Source: Rhodanobacter sp. 7MK24
GTDB taxonomy: Bacteria > Pseudomonadota > Gammaproteobacteria > Xanthomonadales > Rhodanobacteraceae
Assembly (NCBI RefSeq): GCF_014842995.1
Contig: NZ_JACYXL010000001.1
Coordinates: 683,183 to 747,182, forward strand
DNA: 64,000 bases
Direction of reading: 5' to 3'
Shown here piece after piece: positions 7,896 to 15,111 of the stretch. Numbering within the stretch: the first letter of the stretch is position 1; each line of letters begins with the position of its first letter. Both the position numbers and the translations under genes were made by a program. The notes below the pieces were generated by a model. It saw nothing but the letters and a program-made list of their open reading frames with translations, made no database searches and was not told the DNA's origin.

Positions 7896-9406
7896 GGGCT
7901 TGGGCTCCGGTGGCTGTTCGTGGAAGAGGGATTCGTGCCGACGTCGGCGGGCAGGCGATAGCCACCGCCGAGCGCCTTGATGAGGTCGAGATCGGTGCCC
8001 AGCGCCTGTGCATGCAGGGCGATGGCCTGATCCCGCTGCTGCAGCCACTGGGCCTGCGCGGCAAGGCTTTCGCGGGCATCAGTCACGCCACGCTGCAGGC
8101 GCGACCGCGCTGTGTTGCCAAGTTGTTCGGTGGTGTCGACCTGCTGTTGCTGCTGTTGGCGGGTCGTGGCCAACTGCTCGGCGGCCAGCGCCTGACTGGC
8201 GACTTCGCGGACGGCGTGGAACACGCTGGCGTCGTACTGCGCCACCGCGTCGTCGAGCTGGGCGCGGCTGATGCCGTAAGCGGCTTTGAGGCGACCGCCC
8301 TCGAAGATCGGCAGATGCAGCGCAGGCGTGAGGCCGAAGACGCGACTGCCTGCGCTGAACACGTTGCCGAGGTTGCCCGAACCGCCGCCGCCGAACAGCG
8401 CCGGCGTGGCCTGGTTGGTGCTGGACAACCCGACCATCGCGGTGATGCTGATGTCGGGGAAGAACTGCGCGCGTGCTTCGTCGGTCTGTTTCAGCGCCGA
8501 CTCCACCTGCCAGCGGCTGGCTGCGATGTCGGGACGGCGCGCGATCAGGTCGAGCTTCGCATCGGCGGGCAGGCCGCTGCGAACCGCCGGGAGTGGACGC
8601 GGCGACAGCGCAGGCAATTGTTCGGGCGAGACGCCAAGCAGGGCGGCCAGCGCCACCTTGCGGATCTTCGCCGAGCTTTCCAGCGCCGTTTGCGCCTGCT
8701 CCGCGCCAGCAATGCGCGCGCGCGCCTCCTGCACGCTGTCGGGCAGATCCACGCCCTGCCGCACGCGCAGTTCGGCGATTTGCAGCAGACGCTGCTGCAC
8801 GGCCAGCGACTGCCTGGCCAACGCCAGCCGTGCCTCGTCGGCCAGCCACCCGAAATAGGTGCCGGCAACCGCGTTCTGCAGTGTCAGTGCGGCTTCGCTG
8901 CGCTGTGCTTCGGCGGCGTGCGCCTGGTCCAGGGCGCTTTCGATGGCGGCGCGCTTCTTGCCCCACCAGTCGAAGTCGTACTCGAACTGCACGCCGAGGT
9001 CGGCCTGGTTGTACCAGGTAAAGCCGAGCAGTTGCGGCGGCATCAAGCCATGTTCGCTCAGACGCTGGCGGGCGACCTGCGCGTTGCCGTTGATGCTCAG
9101 TCCCGCCTGTGCGGCGGCAAGCTTCACCGATTGCTCGGCGGTGTGTACGCGGCTTTGCGCCTGTCTGAGGTCGGGCGACTGGCTCAGCGCGGTGGCCATC
9201 AGGTCGTCAAGTTGCGGATCGTCGTAGCCGCGCCACCAGTCGGTGGCCGGCCAACCGGCGACGGGAGCGCCTTGCAGGCCGGCCAGCGGCACGTCGTCGC
9301 GTAGCGCGGGATGCTGCAGTTTCGGCGGCGCGAATGCGCAGCCACCGAGCGTCAGTGCGACGGCGAGTGCCAGTGCCGCGCGCGGGAAGGGCGGGGCGAA
9401 GGTCAT
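7892..9406 (-). CDS. Outer-membrane efflux channel lipoprotein (TolC/NodT family)
   Basis: Outer-membrane component for the EmrAB pump. The 504-residue protein begins with a lipoprotein signal (MTFAPPFPRAALALAVALTL then GGCAF, Cys as lipidation site) and contains two OEP repeats with long helical hairpins (LDDLMATALSQSPDLRQAQS; RPDIAASRWQVESALKQTDE) typical of the NodT/OprM group. ATG 9406 is preferred because AAGGAG ends 7 bases before it; an ATG at 9421 overlapping the MarR stop would add five residues (MKESK). It is the equivalent of EmrC in Stenotrophomonas. Position between the regulator and emrA makes the pump assignment secure. Confidence 0.9.
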   Translation of the reverse strand: MTFAPPFPRAALALAVALTLGGCAFAPPKLQHPALRDDVPLAGLQGAPVAGWPATDWWRGYDDPQLDDLMATALSQSPDLRQAQSRVHTAEQSVKLAAAQAGLSINGNAQVARQRLSEHGLMPPQLLGFTWYNQADLGVQFEYDFDWWGKKRAAIESALDQAHAAEAQRSEAALTLQNAVAGTYFGWLADEARLALARQSLAVQQRLLQIAELRVRQGVDLPDSVQEARARIAGAEQAQTALESSAKIRKVALAALLGVSPEQLPALSPRPLPAVRSGLPADAKLDLIARRPDIAASRWQVESALKQTDEARAQFFPDISITAMVGLSSTNQATPALFGGGGSGNLGNVFSAGSRVFGLTPALHLPIFEGGRLKAAYGISRAQLDDAVAQYDASVFHAVREVASQALAAEQLATTRQQQQQQVDTTEQLGNTARSRLQRGVTDARESLAAQAQWLQQRDQAIALHAQALGTDLDLIKALGGGYRLPADVGTNPSSTNSHRSPSP

Positions 9407-9417
9407 CTTGGACTCCT

Positions 9418-9942
9418 TCATGACGCGCTCTCGGCGTCGAGCTGGTCGAGGTTCTTGGCGAGCTTGCGCAGAAGGCGGCTGAGCTGGCTCCGTTCGGCGG
9501 CGCTGAAACCGGCGAACATCGCCTCCACGCGCGGGAACATCGGCGGCAACATTTTCTGCACGAAGCGCCGGCCCGCGGCGGTGATGCGGATCACCACGCG
9601 GCGGCGATCTTCAGCGCTGGCGCCGCGCGAGATCAGGCCGCGTTTCACCAGCGCATTGCCGATGCGGGTCATGTTGGTGCTGCCTTGCGAGGTGAATTCA
9701 CATAGCTCGCCCGGAGTGGAGCTGCCGTCAGGGCTGCTGTACAGGATCATCAGTGTGAGGAATTCGCTGTCGATGAGTTGTTGCGACTTGAGCTTCTCGT
9801 CCAGCGCCTCATCCATGCGCCCACCCACCATCAGCATCAGCCGGCACAGACGGGCCTGTTCCACAGGAAGACCAGGAATGGCCTCGAGCATTCGCTCGAT
9901 GCCTTCGTCCATCATCGCGATGCATTTACTCAGGTGCGCCAT
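9418..9942 (-). CDS. MarR-family regulator of the emr operon
   Basis: A 174-residue winged-helix regulator, first gene of the efflux operon and probably its ligand-relieved repressor (EmrR-like). The DNA-binding region is visible as STPGELCEFTSQGSTNMTRI followed by GNALVKRGLISRGASAEDRR and the wing RRVVIRITAAGR, which is the MarR signature DxR-type wing. Its end lies within a few bases of the channel start, so all four genes form one transcript. Inverted ATTTCA repeats overlap its start codon and upstream region (9941-9971), the expected site of autorepression. Inducing compounds are unknown. Confidence 0.9.
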   Translation of the reverse strand: MAHLSKCIAMMDEGIERMLEAIPGLPVEQARLCRLMLMVGGRMDEALDEKLKSQQLIDSEFLTLMILYSSPDGSSTPGELCEFTSQGSTNMTRIGNALVKRGLISRGASAEDRRRVVIRITAAGRRFVQKMLPPMFPRVEAMFAGFSAAERSQLSRLLRKLAKNLDQLDAESAS

Positions 9943-9971
9943 TTCATTGGATCATATTTCACTGATGAAAT
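9941..9971. promoter_or_regulatory. Palindromic operator candidate for the MarR regulator
   Basis: ATTTCA-CTGA-TGAAAT at 9956-9971 has perfect 6-base arms, and a further ATTTCAT half-site lies at 9941-9947 overlapping the start codon of the MarR gene. AT-rich sequence in a GC-rich genome directly upstream of the operon is consistent with promoter plus operator. Binding is inferred. Confidence 0.55.
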
Positions 9972-10017
9972 AAATTGTGACGCATGCGGGAACGTCGCGC
10001 AAGCGTCGCGTCACATG

Positions 10018-10818
10018 TCAGGCTCGATCCGGATCGGGCAGGCGGAACAGGCGGCGGGTATTCGCAGCGGTGACAGCGGCCAAGTCGCACTCCGCTTCGC
10101 CACGCAGTGCGGCCACGCATCGCAATACATCCGCCACGCGTGCCGGCTCGTTGCGCTGGCCCCGATGGCCCGCATCGGGCTGATCCGGGGCATCGCTTTC
10201 CAGCAACAGGAATTCGCTGGGCATGTCGGCGACGATGCGACGCAGGCGTTGCGCGCGGTCGTAAGTCACCGGGCCGCCGATGCCGACCAGGAAGCCGAGC
10301 TGCCAGAGTCTTCGCGCCTGTTCCTCGCTGCCGGAGAAGCTGTGCACCACGCCGCGGACGCCGGGATGGCGGCGCAAGGTCAGGATGACCTCCTCGAGTG
10401 CCTGTCGTGCATGCACGATCACCGGCAGGTCGAGCTCCCGGGCCAGCGCCAGTTGCCGGTCAAAGTAGTGGCGCTGCAGCACGGGGTCGAGCTCGGCCAG
10501 GTGGAAATCCAGGCCGATCTCGCCGATGGCGATGGCGGCGTTCGACGTGCACCACGACGACAATGCGTCGACGTCGCTGAGCGCATGCTGGTGGAGATAC
10601 AGAGGGTGCAGGCCGTAGGCGGGGAACAGCGCAAGTGGTTGGGTCGCACAGAGGTCGCGGATGCGCGGCCAGCTCGCCGCGTCCACGGCGGGTATCACCA
10701 GTTGCAGGACGCCTGCGCCCCGCGCCCGTTGCAGCACCTGTGCGCGATCGGGGTCGAACGCATGGTGGTCGAGGTGGGCGTGGCTGTCGGCAAGCATGAC
10801 GCGCGTCCGGTTTTCCAT
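10018..10818 (-). CDS. TatD-family metal-dependent hydrolase
   Basis: A 266-residue TIM-barrel amidohydrolase-like protein; TatD proteins are metal-dependent 3'-5' exonucleases/DNases implicated in DNA repair and quality control. Metal-site motifs are in place: DSHAHLDHHAF near residue 11, AIGEIGLDFHLAE near 95, VIVHARQALEEV near 130, GVVHSFSGSEEQ near 155 and LLESDAPDQP near 205. The start ATG 10818 adds MENRTRV before MLADSHAHLD; an internal ATG at 10797 is equally possible. It is divergent from the lipoprotein gene at 10976 and not obviously in an operon. Confidence 0.88.
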   Translation of the reverse strand: MENRTRVMLADSHAHLDHHAFDPDRAQVLQRARGAGVLQLVIPAVDAASWPRIRDLCATQPLALFPAYGLHPLYLHQHALSDVDALSSWCTSNAAIAIGEIGLDFHLAELDPVLQRHYFDRQLALARELDLPVIVHARQALEEVILTLRRHPGVRGVVHSFSGSEEQARRLWQLGFLVGIGGPVTYDRAQRLRRIVADMPSEFLLLESDAPDQPDAGHRGQRNEPARVADVLRCVAALRGEAECDLAAVTAANTRRLFRLPDPDRA

Positions 10819-10975
10819 GCGATGTGTGCCACGGCTGGCGCTAAATCAACGTGGGGCTAGTGTAACGTTGCGGTCTGACGCTATTCAGACTTGTGAAGGT
10901 TCAATGTCGTCGAGCGCCGCAAGAAGTTGCATGCGCATGGTGGCGCGACCGGAACACAAACAGAGGAAAAAAATC

Positions 10976-11563
10976 ATGAAAAAACTGATGGTCAATGCAC
11001 TCAGCATCGGTATCGTGGCCGCGCTGGCCGTCGGCCTGTCGGCCTGCAACCGCAGCGCAGATGCCGGCACCCAGGTGGCGCAAGCAGCTTCCGCGCCGGC
11101 TCCGGCGGCACCCGTGCCGGCTGGCCCGCAGTACGCCCAGGTGGTCAGCGTGACGCCGGTGCGCTCGACGAGCGCGTCACAGCAGGTTTGCCATGACGTG
11201 GTGGTCAACCAGACCGCGCCGCCGAAGGATCAGCACAACATCGCCGGCACCGCGATCGGCGCCGTGGCCGGTGGCCTGCTTGGCCATGTGGTTGGCGGCG
11301 GCAGGGGCAATACCCTGACCACGGTGGCCGGTGCGGCGGCGGGTGGTTACGCCGGCAACCGCATCGAGAACGCGCACCACCAGCCGCAGGTGACGCAGTC
11401 GGTCCAGCGCCAGTGCAACACGGTCGCCGGCAGCGACAAGATCATCGGCTACGACGTGCAGTACGTGTTCAACGGCGTAACCCGCACCACGCGCATGGAT
11501 CACGATCCGGGCGATCGCGTGCAGGTGCAGGAAGGCGTGACGGCCGTTTCGGACGCCCGTTGA
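10976..11563 (+). CDS. Glycine-zipper 2TM lipoprotein
   Basis: A 195-residue exported lipoprotein. The signal peptide ends in a lipobox LSAC with Cys at residue 24, followed by a Pro/Ala-rich linker, then a glycine-zipper double-hairpin (GTAIGAVAGGLLGHVVGGG and TTVAGAAAGGYAGNRIE) and a soluble C-terminal domain (IIGYDVQYVFNGVTRTTRMD). Such proteins resemble SlyB/YmgG and are thought to sit in the cell envelope; the precise role is unknown. Start ATG 10976 is preceded by CAGAGGA about 10 bases upstream. A related lipoprotein follows 28 bases later, probably co-transcribed. Confidence 0.88.
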   Translation: MKKLMVNALSIGIVAALAVGLSACNRSADAGTQVAQAASAPAPAAPVPAGPQYAQVVSVTPVRSTSASQQVCHDVVVNQTAPPKDQHNIAGTAIGAVAGGLLGHVVGGGRGNTLTTVAGAAAGGYAGNRIENAHHQPQVTQSVQRQCNTVAGSDKIIGYDVQYVFNGVTRTTRMDHDPGDRVQVQEGVTAVSDAR

Positions 11564-11590
11564 TTCCGTGAGTCTCGAAGGAGCAGCGCG

Positions 11591-12082
11591 ATGAATGCAT
11601 TCATGCGTGGCATTGTTCCGGCGGCGGTGCTTGCGGCTGGTCTGCTGTTGTCCGCCTGCGTCACCGGCCCCGGCTACGGCAATGGCGGCTACCACCCGGG
11701 ATATGGCCAGGGTCCTGGCGGCGGCTACGGTCGCTGCCAGCAGGGCTGCGGCGTAGTGCAGGACGTACGGCCCGTGTACATCAACAGCGGAAATCCGAAT
11801 GGCGGCACGCTGGGCGCGGTGATCGGCGCGGTAGCCGGCGGCGTGCTCGGTAGCACCATCGGCAAGGGTGATGGCCGTACGGCCGCCACGGTGGTCGGTG
11901 CCGTGGCCGGTGGCGTCGTGGGCAACCAGATCGGACAGAACGCCGGTGGCGGCAGCAATGCCTGGCGCATCGTGATCCGGCTGGACAACGGCCAGTACGC
12001 CACGGTGACGCAGCGCGACGATCCGCGCGTGCGTAACGGCGATTACGTGCAGATAGCCAACGGACAGGTCTATCCGATGTGA
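11591..12082 (+). CDS. Glycine-zipper 2TM lipoprotein (second)
   Basis: A 163-residue envelope lipoprotein with lipobox LLSAC (Cys 23), a Gly/Tyr-rich linker (GPGYGNGGYHPGYGQGPGGG), a glycine zipper (LGAVIGAVAGGVLGSTIGKG; VVGAVAGGVVGNQIGQNAGG) and a C-terminal domain ending VQIANGQVYPM, similar to SlyB/17-kDa antigen type proteins. AAGGAG lies about 9 bases before ATG 11591. It shares architecture with the preceding lipoprotein and is followed by a strong terminator at 12126. Function is inferred only as envelope structural/stress related. Confidence 0.88.
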   Translation: MNAFMRGIVPAAVLAAGLLLSACVTGPGYGNGGYHPGYGQGPGGGYGRCQQGCGVVQDVRPVYINSGNPNGGTLGAVIGAVAGGVLGSTIGKGDGRTAATVVGAVAGGVVGNQIGQNAGGGSNAWRIVIRLDNGQYATVTQRDDPRVRNGDYVQIANGQVYPM

Positions 12083-12102
12083 CGGATCGCTGTTCGTTAA
12101 AT

Positions 12103-12118
12103 AGACGTCTGGACGTCC
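12103..12118. other. Tandem AGACGTCT-like 8-mers
   Basis: AGACGTCT is followed directly by GGACGTCC. This resembles two abutting MetJ boxes of enterobacteria, but lies downstream of a gene and before a terminator, so regulatory meaning is doubtful. The 10-mer TGGACGTCCA recurs at 46807-46816. Confidence 0.25.
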
Positions 12119-12125
12119 AAATGAA

Positions 12126-12153
12126 AAGGCCCTCGCAAGAGGGCCTTTTTTTT
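12126..12153 (+). terminator. Rho-independent terminator after the lipoprotein pair
   Basis: AAGGCCCTC (12126-12134), loop GCAA, GAGGGCCTT (12139-12147), then an uninterrupted T run to 12153. A-rich sequence on the left side means it could also act on the minus strand for the SleB-like gene. Confidence 0.92.
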
Positions 12154-12189
12154 CCATGGTGCAAAATCAGCGTGGCGCTGCTTTGGGCG

Positions 12190-12249
12190 AAAAGTGCAGC
12201 CAAGGATGGCCGTCCGTTTGATTTTTGCGATCACGGATGATCGCAAAAG
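12190..12249 (-). repeat. Double-palindrome repeat, inverted copy
   Basis: Read on the minus strand this is TTTTGCGATCATCCGTGATC, then GCAAAAA and, after a spacer, GGCCATCCTTGGCTGCACTTTT, the same two-palindrome element as at 4315-4441. It lies between the terminator at 12126 and the end of the SleB-like gene. Confidence 0.7.
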
Positions 12250-12257
12250 CATTCCAC

Positions 12258-12692
12258 TCAGTTCACCGCGTAGAACGTGTGGTCGCCGATGGTGATGCCG
12301 GTCTTGTTGCGCGACCATGCCGGCGCCACTGCGGCCGTGGCGAAATGGTCGGCGTGCGGCACCAGCATCCGGCGCTTGTTTGCGGGCAGCTGCCAGTCGT
12401 GGATCGTTTGGCCCGCGATTTCCCACGCCTTGTGGAATGACTCGAGGCTGTTGATCTGGAACGAGCCTGGTGTGGTGGTGGTGGCGAACTGGTGCGGCGC
12501 CATCACGACCTCGCACACCGTGCCGCCCCATTGGCCGCGTTCGCGGCGGCGCATCGCCACTTCGGCAACGGCCATCTGGCCGTCGATGGGTTGGCTACGC
12601 GCCTCCAGGTACACCGTCGTCGCCAGGCAGGCCTGGTTTGCGACGGGTTGTGGCATCAGGGTAGTCAGCCACAACAACATGGAAAGTTTCAT
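12258..12692 (-). CDS. SleB-like cell-wall hydrolase (Hydrolase_2)
   Basis: A 144-residue exported protein with a signal peptide (MKLSMLLWLTTLMPQPVANQ) and a SleB/Hydrolase_2 domain: CLATTVYLEARSQPIDGQMA near 22-41, where Glu30 in YLEAR is the likely catalytic residue, then VAEVAMRRR, FQINSLESFHKAWEIA and GDHTFYA at the C-terminus. Members cleave peptidoglycan (lytic transglycosylase/amidase-like, spore cortex lytic in Bacillus); in this Gram-negative it probably trims wall locally. ATG 12692 gives the signal peptide; longer frames upstream lack one. No immunity-like partner is adjacent. Confidence 0.82.
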   Translation of the reverse strand: MKLSMLLWLTTLMPQPVANQACLATTVYLEARSQPIDGQMAVAEVAMRRRERGQWGGTVCEVVMAPHQFATTTTPGSFQINSLESFHKAWEIAGQTIHDWQLPANKRRMLVPHADHFATAAVAPAWSRNKTGITIGDHTFYAVN

Positions 12693-13154
12693 TTCTGCCT
12701 CCAGCGTGCTGTACGCGCGGACGATGCGTTGTCCTTTGCGCCGTTGCGATGGACGGGCGGGCAGGCCGTTCCACCTGGATTGAATCGCACAACCGAAACT
12801 TGTGGCTGGGCGAAGTGCCACGGGATTGTGGCGCTCGAATGGCGGTATCTCTGTGCCGATCGAAGAATGTTGTCGCGGCGTTGCGCGGTGCCGATAGCCG
12901 TGTAGCCTGCGACGTTTTCCGCACTCAGGCGGTTGTTCCATCCGACGGTCTTCGCCGGGTCGCGCCGATTCGGAATCTTCCGGTTCGTCGCGTGTTTCTG
13001 CGGCACCGAAATGAGGGGTGCCTAGTGAAAGGTTCGACGGAGCCTAGCGGCGGATTTTTTCCGCGGCAAGTGCCTGGTCACGTCGATTCATTGCAAACTC
13101 ACTCAAATTGAACGCGAAAGTGAACGATTGTTCACGTGAGCGCGACGATGCACA
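12693..13154. other. Long non-coding gap between the SleB-like gene and ygfZ
   Basis: 462 bases between convergently ordered minus-strand genes. Short frames exist on both strands (e.g. 12749-13111 plus) but overlap each other, lack ribosome binding sites and match nothing recognisable. The only distinct structure is the inverted repeat at 13120-13135. The region upstream of the SleB-like ATG presumably holds its promoter. Confidence 0.45.
13120..13135. promoter_or_regulatory. Inverted repeat GTGAAC-N4-GTTCAC
   Basis: Perfect 6-base arms around GATT, in an AT-richer patch just downstream of ygfZ. It could be a small operator or hairpin; no regulator is indicated. Confidence 0.3.
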
Positions 13155-13958
13155 TCAATTCTCCCATCGATGCTCTACACGCAACGCGAGATCGCCATCG
13201 AGTTGAAGCGCAGCATCGTTTGCATGCGTCGATGTGATGTCGTCGTTCAACACGGCGAGTGCGTCGGCGTGTTTGTCGTGCGCAACAACATCAAGCAGCA
13301 CGCCTACGTCGTGGCCTTCGCGATGCAACACGATGCCTGGCATCGCATCGCGTGCCAGCTGCACCTTGCACAGGTGGCGTTTGTGTCCGCCTCGCCAGTG
13401 CAGTCGCGCCACGATCTCCTGGCCCGGGTAGCAGCCTTTGTCGATGGCGACGGCATGCAGGCGATGCAGCGACAGCGCGGGTGGCAGCAAGTCATCGAAC
13501 GTGGAAGTCGGCAGCCACGGCCAGCCGAGTTGCAGTTGTGGCAATCGCCACCGCGCATCGCTTTCGCCATCCGCGGCGATGCGCATGCTGTGCGAGCCGC
13601 AGCCGAGCACGATGCTGTCGGATGCGGTGCGTGCTTCGTGCAACGGCAATGCGGCATCGGTGGACAGCGTATGCCAAGACGAAATCGTAATGGTGAGCCG
13701 AGAGCGGAACACGTATCGACGCAGCGCTTCGCACAATGCGCCCGCTTCGCCTCCGCGCAACAACAACAACAGACGTTGTTCATCCAGTCGCGCGAGATGG
13801 AACAGCGCACGCACACGGCCCTGTGCGCTCAGCCATGCACTGAACTGCCATGTGCCGACGGCAAGCGCCTGGACATCGCTGCTGAATTGCGCATGCGCGA
13901 AGGCGAGTGCATCCGGACCTTCGATCAATAGGGTTTCGGCGGGGTAGGGAATCGGCAT
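13155..13958 (-). CDS. ygfZ: YgfZ/GcvT-like folate-binding protein
   Basis: A 267-residue tetrahydrofolate-binding protein that assists assembly or repair of certain iron-sulfur enzymes. The family signature KGCYPGQEIVAR is intact (around residue 180), with the N-terminal GcvT-like fold (LLIEGPDALAFAHAQFSSD; AWLSAQGRVRALFHLARL). Start ATG 13958 gives a normal-length protein. It is divergent from the sdh cluster (DUF1674 gene starts 100 bases away), which fits a role near the iron-sulfur protein SdhB, although that link is inference. Confidence 0.87.
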   Translation of the reverse strand: MPIPYPAETLLIEGPDALAFAHAQFSSDVQALAVGTWQFSAWLSAQGRVRALFHLARLDEQRLLLLLRGGEAGALCEALRRYVFRSRLTITISSWHTLSTDAALPLHEARTASDSIVLGCGSHSMRIAADGESDARWRLPQLQLGWPWLPTSTFDDLLPPALSLHRLHAVAIDKGCYPGQEIVARLHWRGGHKRHLCKVQLARDAMPGIVLHREGHDVGVLLDVVAHDKHADALAVLNDDITSTHANDAALQLDGDLALRVEHRWEN

Positions 13959-14060
13959 AGACGGTCCAAGATGAGGTCGCCAGCAGCCGAGCGCAAGTCA
14001 TCGCGACCTTCGTCAAGGTTGTGCGGCATTGCGGCAAGTATTAATCTCCCGCCGCTTGCG

Positions 14061-14234
14061 ATGACCATGTCCGACACTTCCCGCCCAACCGAATCCAGTC
14101 CCGCTTCCGCTCCCGCGGAAACCGTGGCCGTGCCCGCGCGTCCGGCGGGGGAGAAGGCGGCGACGGAGCGGCCGGCGCTCGATCCCACCCGCTACGGCGA
14201 TTGGGAGAAGAACGGGCGCTGCATCGATTTCTGA
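14061..14234 (+). CDS. DUF1674 / SDHAF4-like succinate dehydrogenase assembly factor
   Basis: A 57-residue protein, too small for many annotation pipelines. After a low-complexity Ala/Pro/Ser stretch it ends with RYGDWEKNGRCIDF, the hallmark of the DUF1674 family to which eukaryotic SDHAF4/Sdh8 belongs; SDHAF4 binds flavinylated SdhA and promotes its pairing with SdhB. Location 85 bases upstream of sdhC supports the same job here. Two in-frame ATGs (14061, 14067) are possible starts; no strong ribosome site decides. Function in bacteria is inferred from the homologue and neighbourhood. Confidence 0.8.
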   Translation: MTMSDTSRPTESSPASAPAETVAVPARPAGEKAATERPALDPTRYGDWEKNGRCIDF

Positions 14235-14319
14235 TGCGTTTCGCGGCGGCATCTGCCGTCGCGCGAAGGCGGTTTGGCTTGGCAGGCAGCTTCAGCGATT
14301 CCACTTCAGGATAGCCGCC

Positions 14320-14715
14320 ATGGCAGACACGCGACGACCGCTCTCTCCGCATATACAGATCTATAAGTGGCAAGTGCAGATGGTGACCTCCATCCTGCAT
14401 CGCGCCACCGGCATCGCGTTGGCCGTAGGCACGCTCGTGGTGGTGTGGGGCCTGCTCGCGCTGGCTGCCGGCGAAGCCGCTTTCGACCAGTTCAAGGTCT
14501 GCATGGGCAGTCCGTTGGGCCTGATCCTGCTGGTGGGCTGGAGCTGGGCGCTGTTCTACCACTTGTGCAACGGCATCCGTCATCTGTTGCAGGACACCGG
14601 CGCGGGTTATGCGATTCCGCAGTTCGTGCGTTCGAGCTGGCTGTCGGTGATCGTCAGCCTGGTACTGGTCGTCATCGTCTGGGCCTGCGTGCTGACCTGT
14701 GGAGGTGCCGCATGA
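14320..14715 (+). CDS. sdhC: Succinate dehydrogenase cytochrome b556 subunit SdhC
   Basis: Membrane anchor of complex II that, with SdhD, holds heme b and the ubiquinone site. The 131-residue protein has three membrane helices (about 22-48, 66-88, 107-127). The heme-ligand region FYHLCNGIRHLLQD contains His81, aligned with E. coli His84, and TSILHRATG (23-31) matches the quinone-site Ser/Arg motif. Preceded by a purine-rich stretch and ATG 14320. It overlaps sdhD by ATGA. First enzyme gene of the sdhCDAB operon. Confidence 0.95.
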   Translation: MADTRRPLSPHIQIYKWQVQMVTSILHRATGIALAVGTLVVVWGLLALAAGEAAFDQFKVCMGSPLGLILLVGWSWALFYHLCNGIRHLLQDTGAGYAIPQFVRSSWLSVIVSLVLVVIVWACVLTCGGAA

Positions 14716-15107
14716 GCGCGAACGCAAAAGACCTGCGCAACCCGCTGAAGCGTGCACGCGGTTTCGGTTCCGCGCAGTCGGGCGTGGGCCACTGGTGGAC
14801 GCAGCGCGTCACCGCCGTCGCGCTGATTCTGCTCGGCCTGTGGTTCGTGTTCACCGTGCTGTCGCTGTTGCATGCCGACTACGCCACGGCCAGGGCCGCG
14901 GTAGCGAAGCCGTGGAACGCGCTGCTGCTGATCCTGTTCGTGGTCACCATGTTCTGGCACGCCGTGCTCGGTTTGCAGGTGGTGATCGAAGACTACGTGC
15001 ACACCCGCTGGAAGGAAGTGGTCCTGCTGGTGGCGATCAAGTTCCTCGCGGTGCTGGGCGCGCTCGCGGGCGTGCTGGCCGTGCTGCGCATCGCATTGGG
15101 AGTTTGA
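14712..15107 (+). CDS. sdhD: Succinate dehydrogenase membrane anchor SdhD
   Basis: Second membrane anchor of complex II, 131 residues with three membrane helices. [19 protein letters not shown] near residues 27-45 is the family signature of TM1, and [17 protein letters not shown] carries the second heme ligand His and the Asp-Tyr pair near the quinone site. ATG 14712 overlaps the sdhC stop. The sdhA GTG follows after four bases, so translation is tightly coupled. Confidence 0.94.
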   Translation: MSANAKDLRNPLKRARGFGSAQSGVGHWWTQRVTAVALILLGLWFVFTVLSLLHADYATARAAVAKPWNALLLILFVVTMFWHAVLGLQVVIEDYVHTRWKEVVLLVAIKFLAVLGALAGVLAVLRIALGV

Positions 15108-15111
15108 GACC

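Noticed and set aside
12749-13111. 120-residue plus-strand frame in the gap before ygfZ
   Set aside because: No ribosome site, no recognisable domain, and an equally long minus-strand frame overlaps it.
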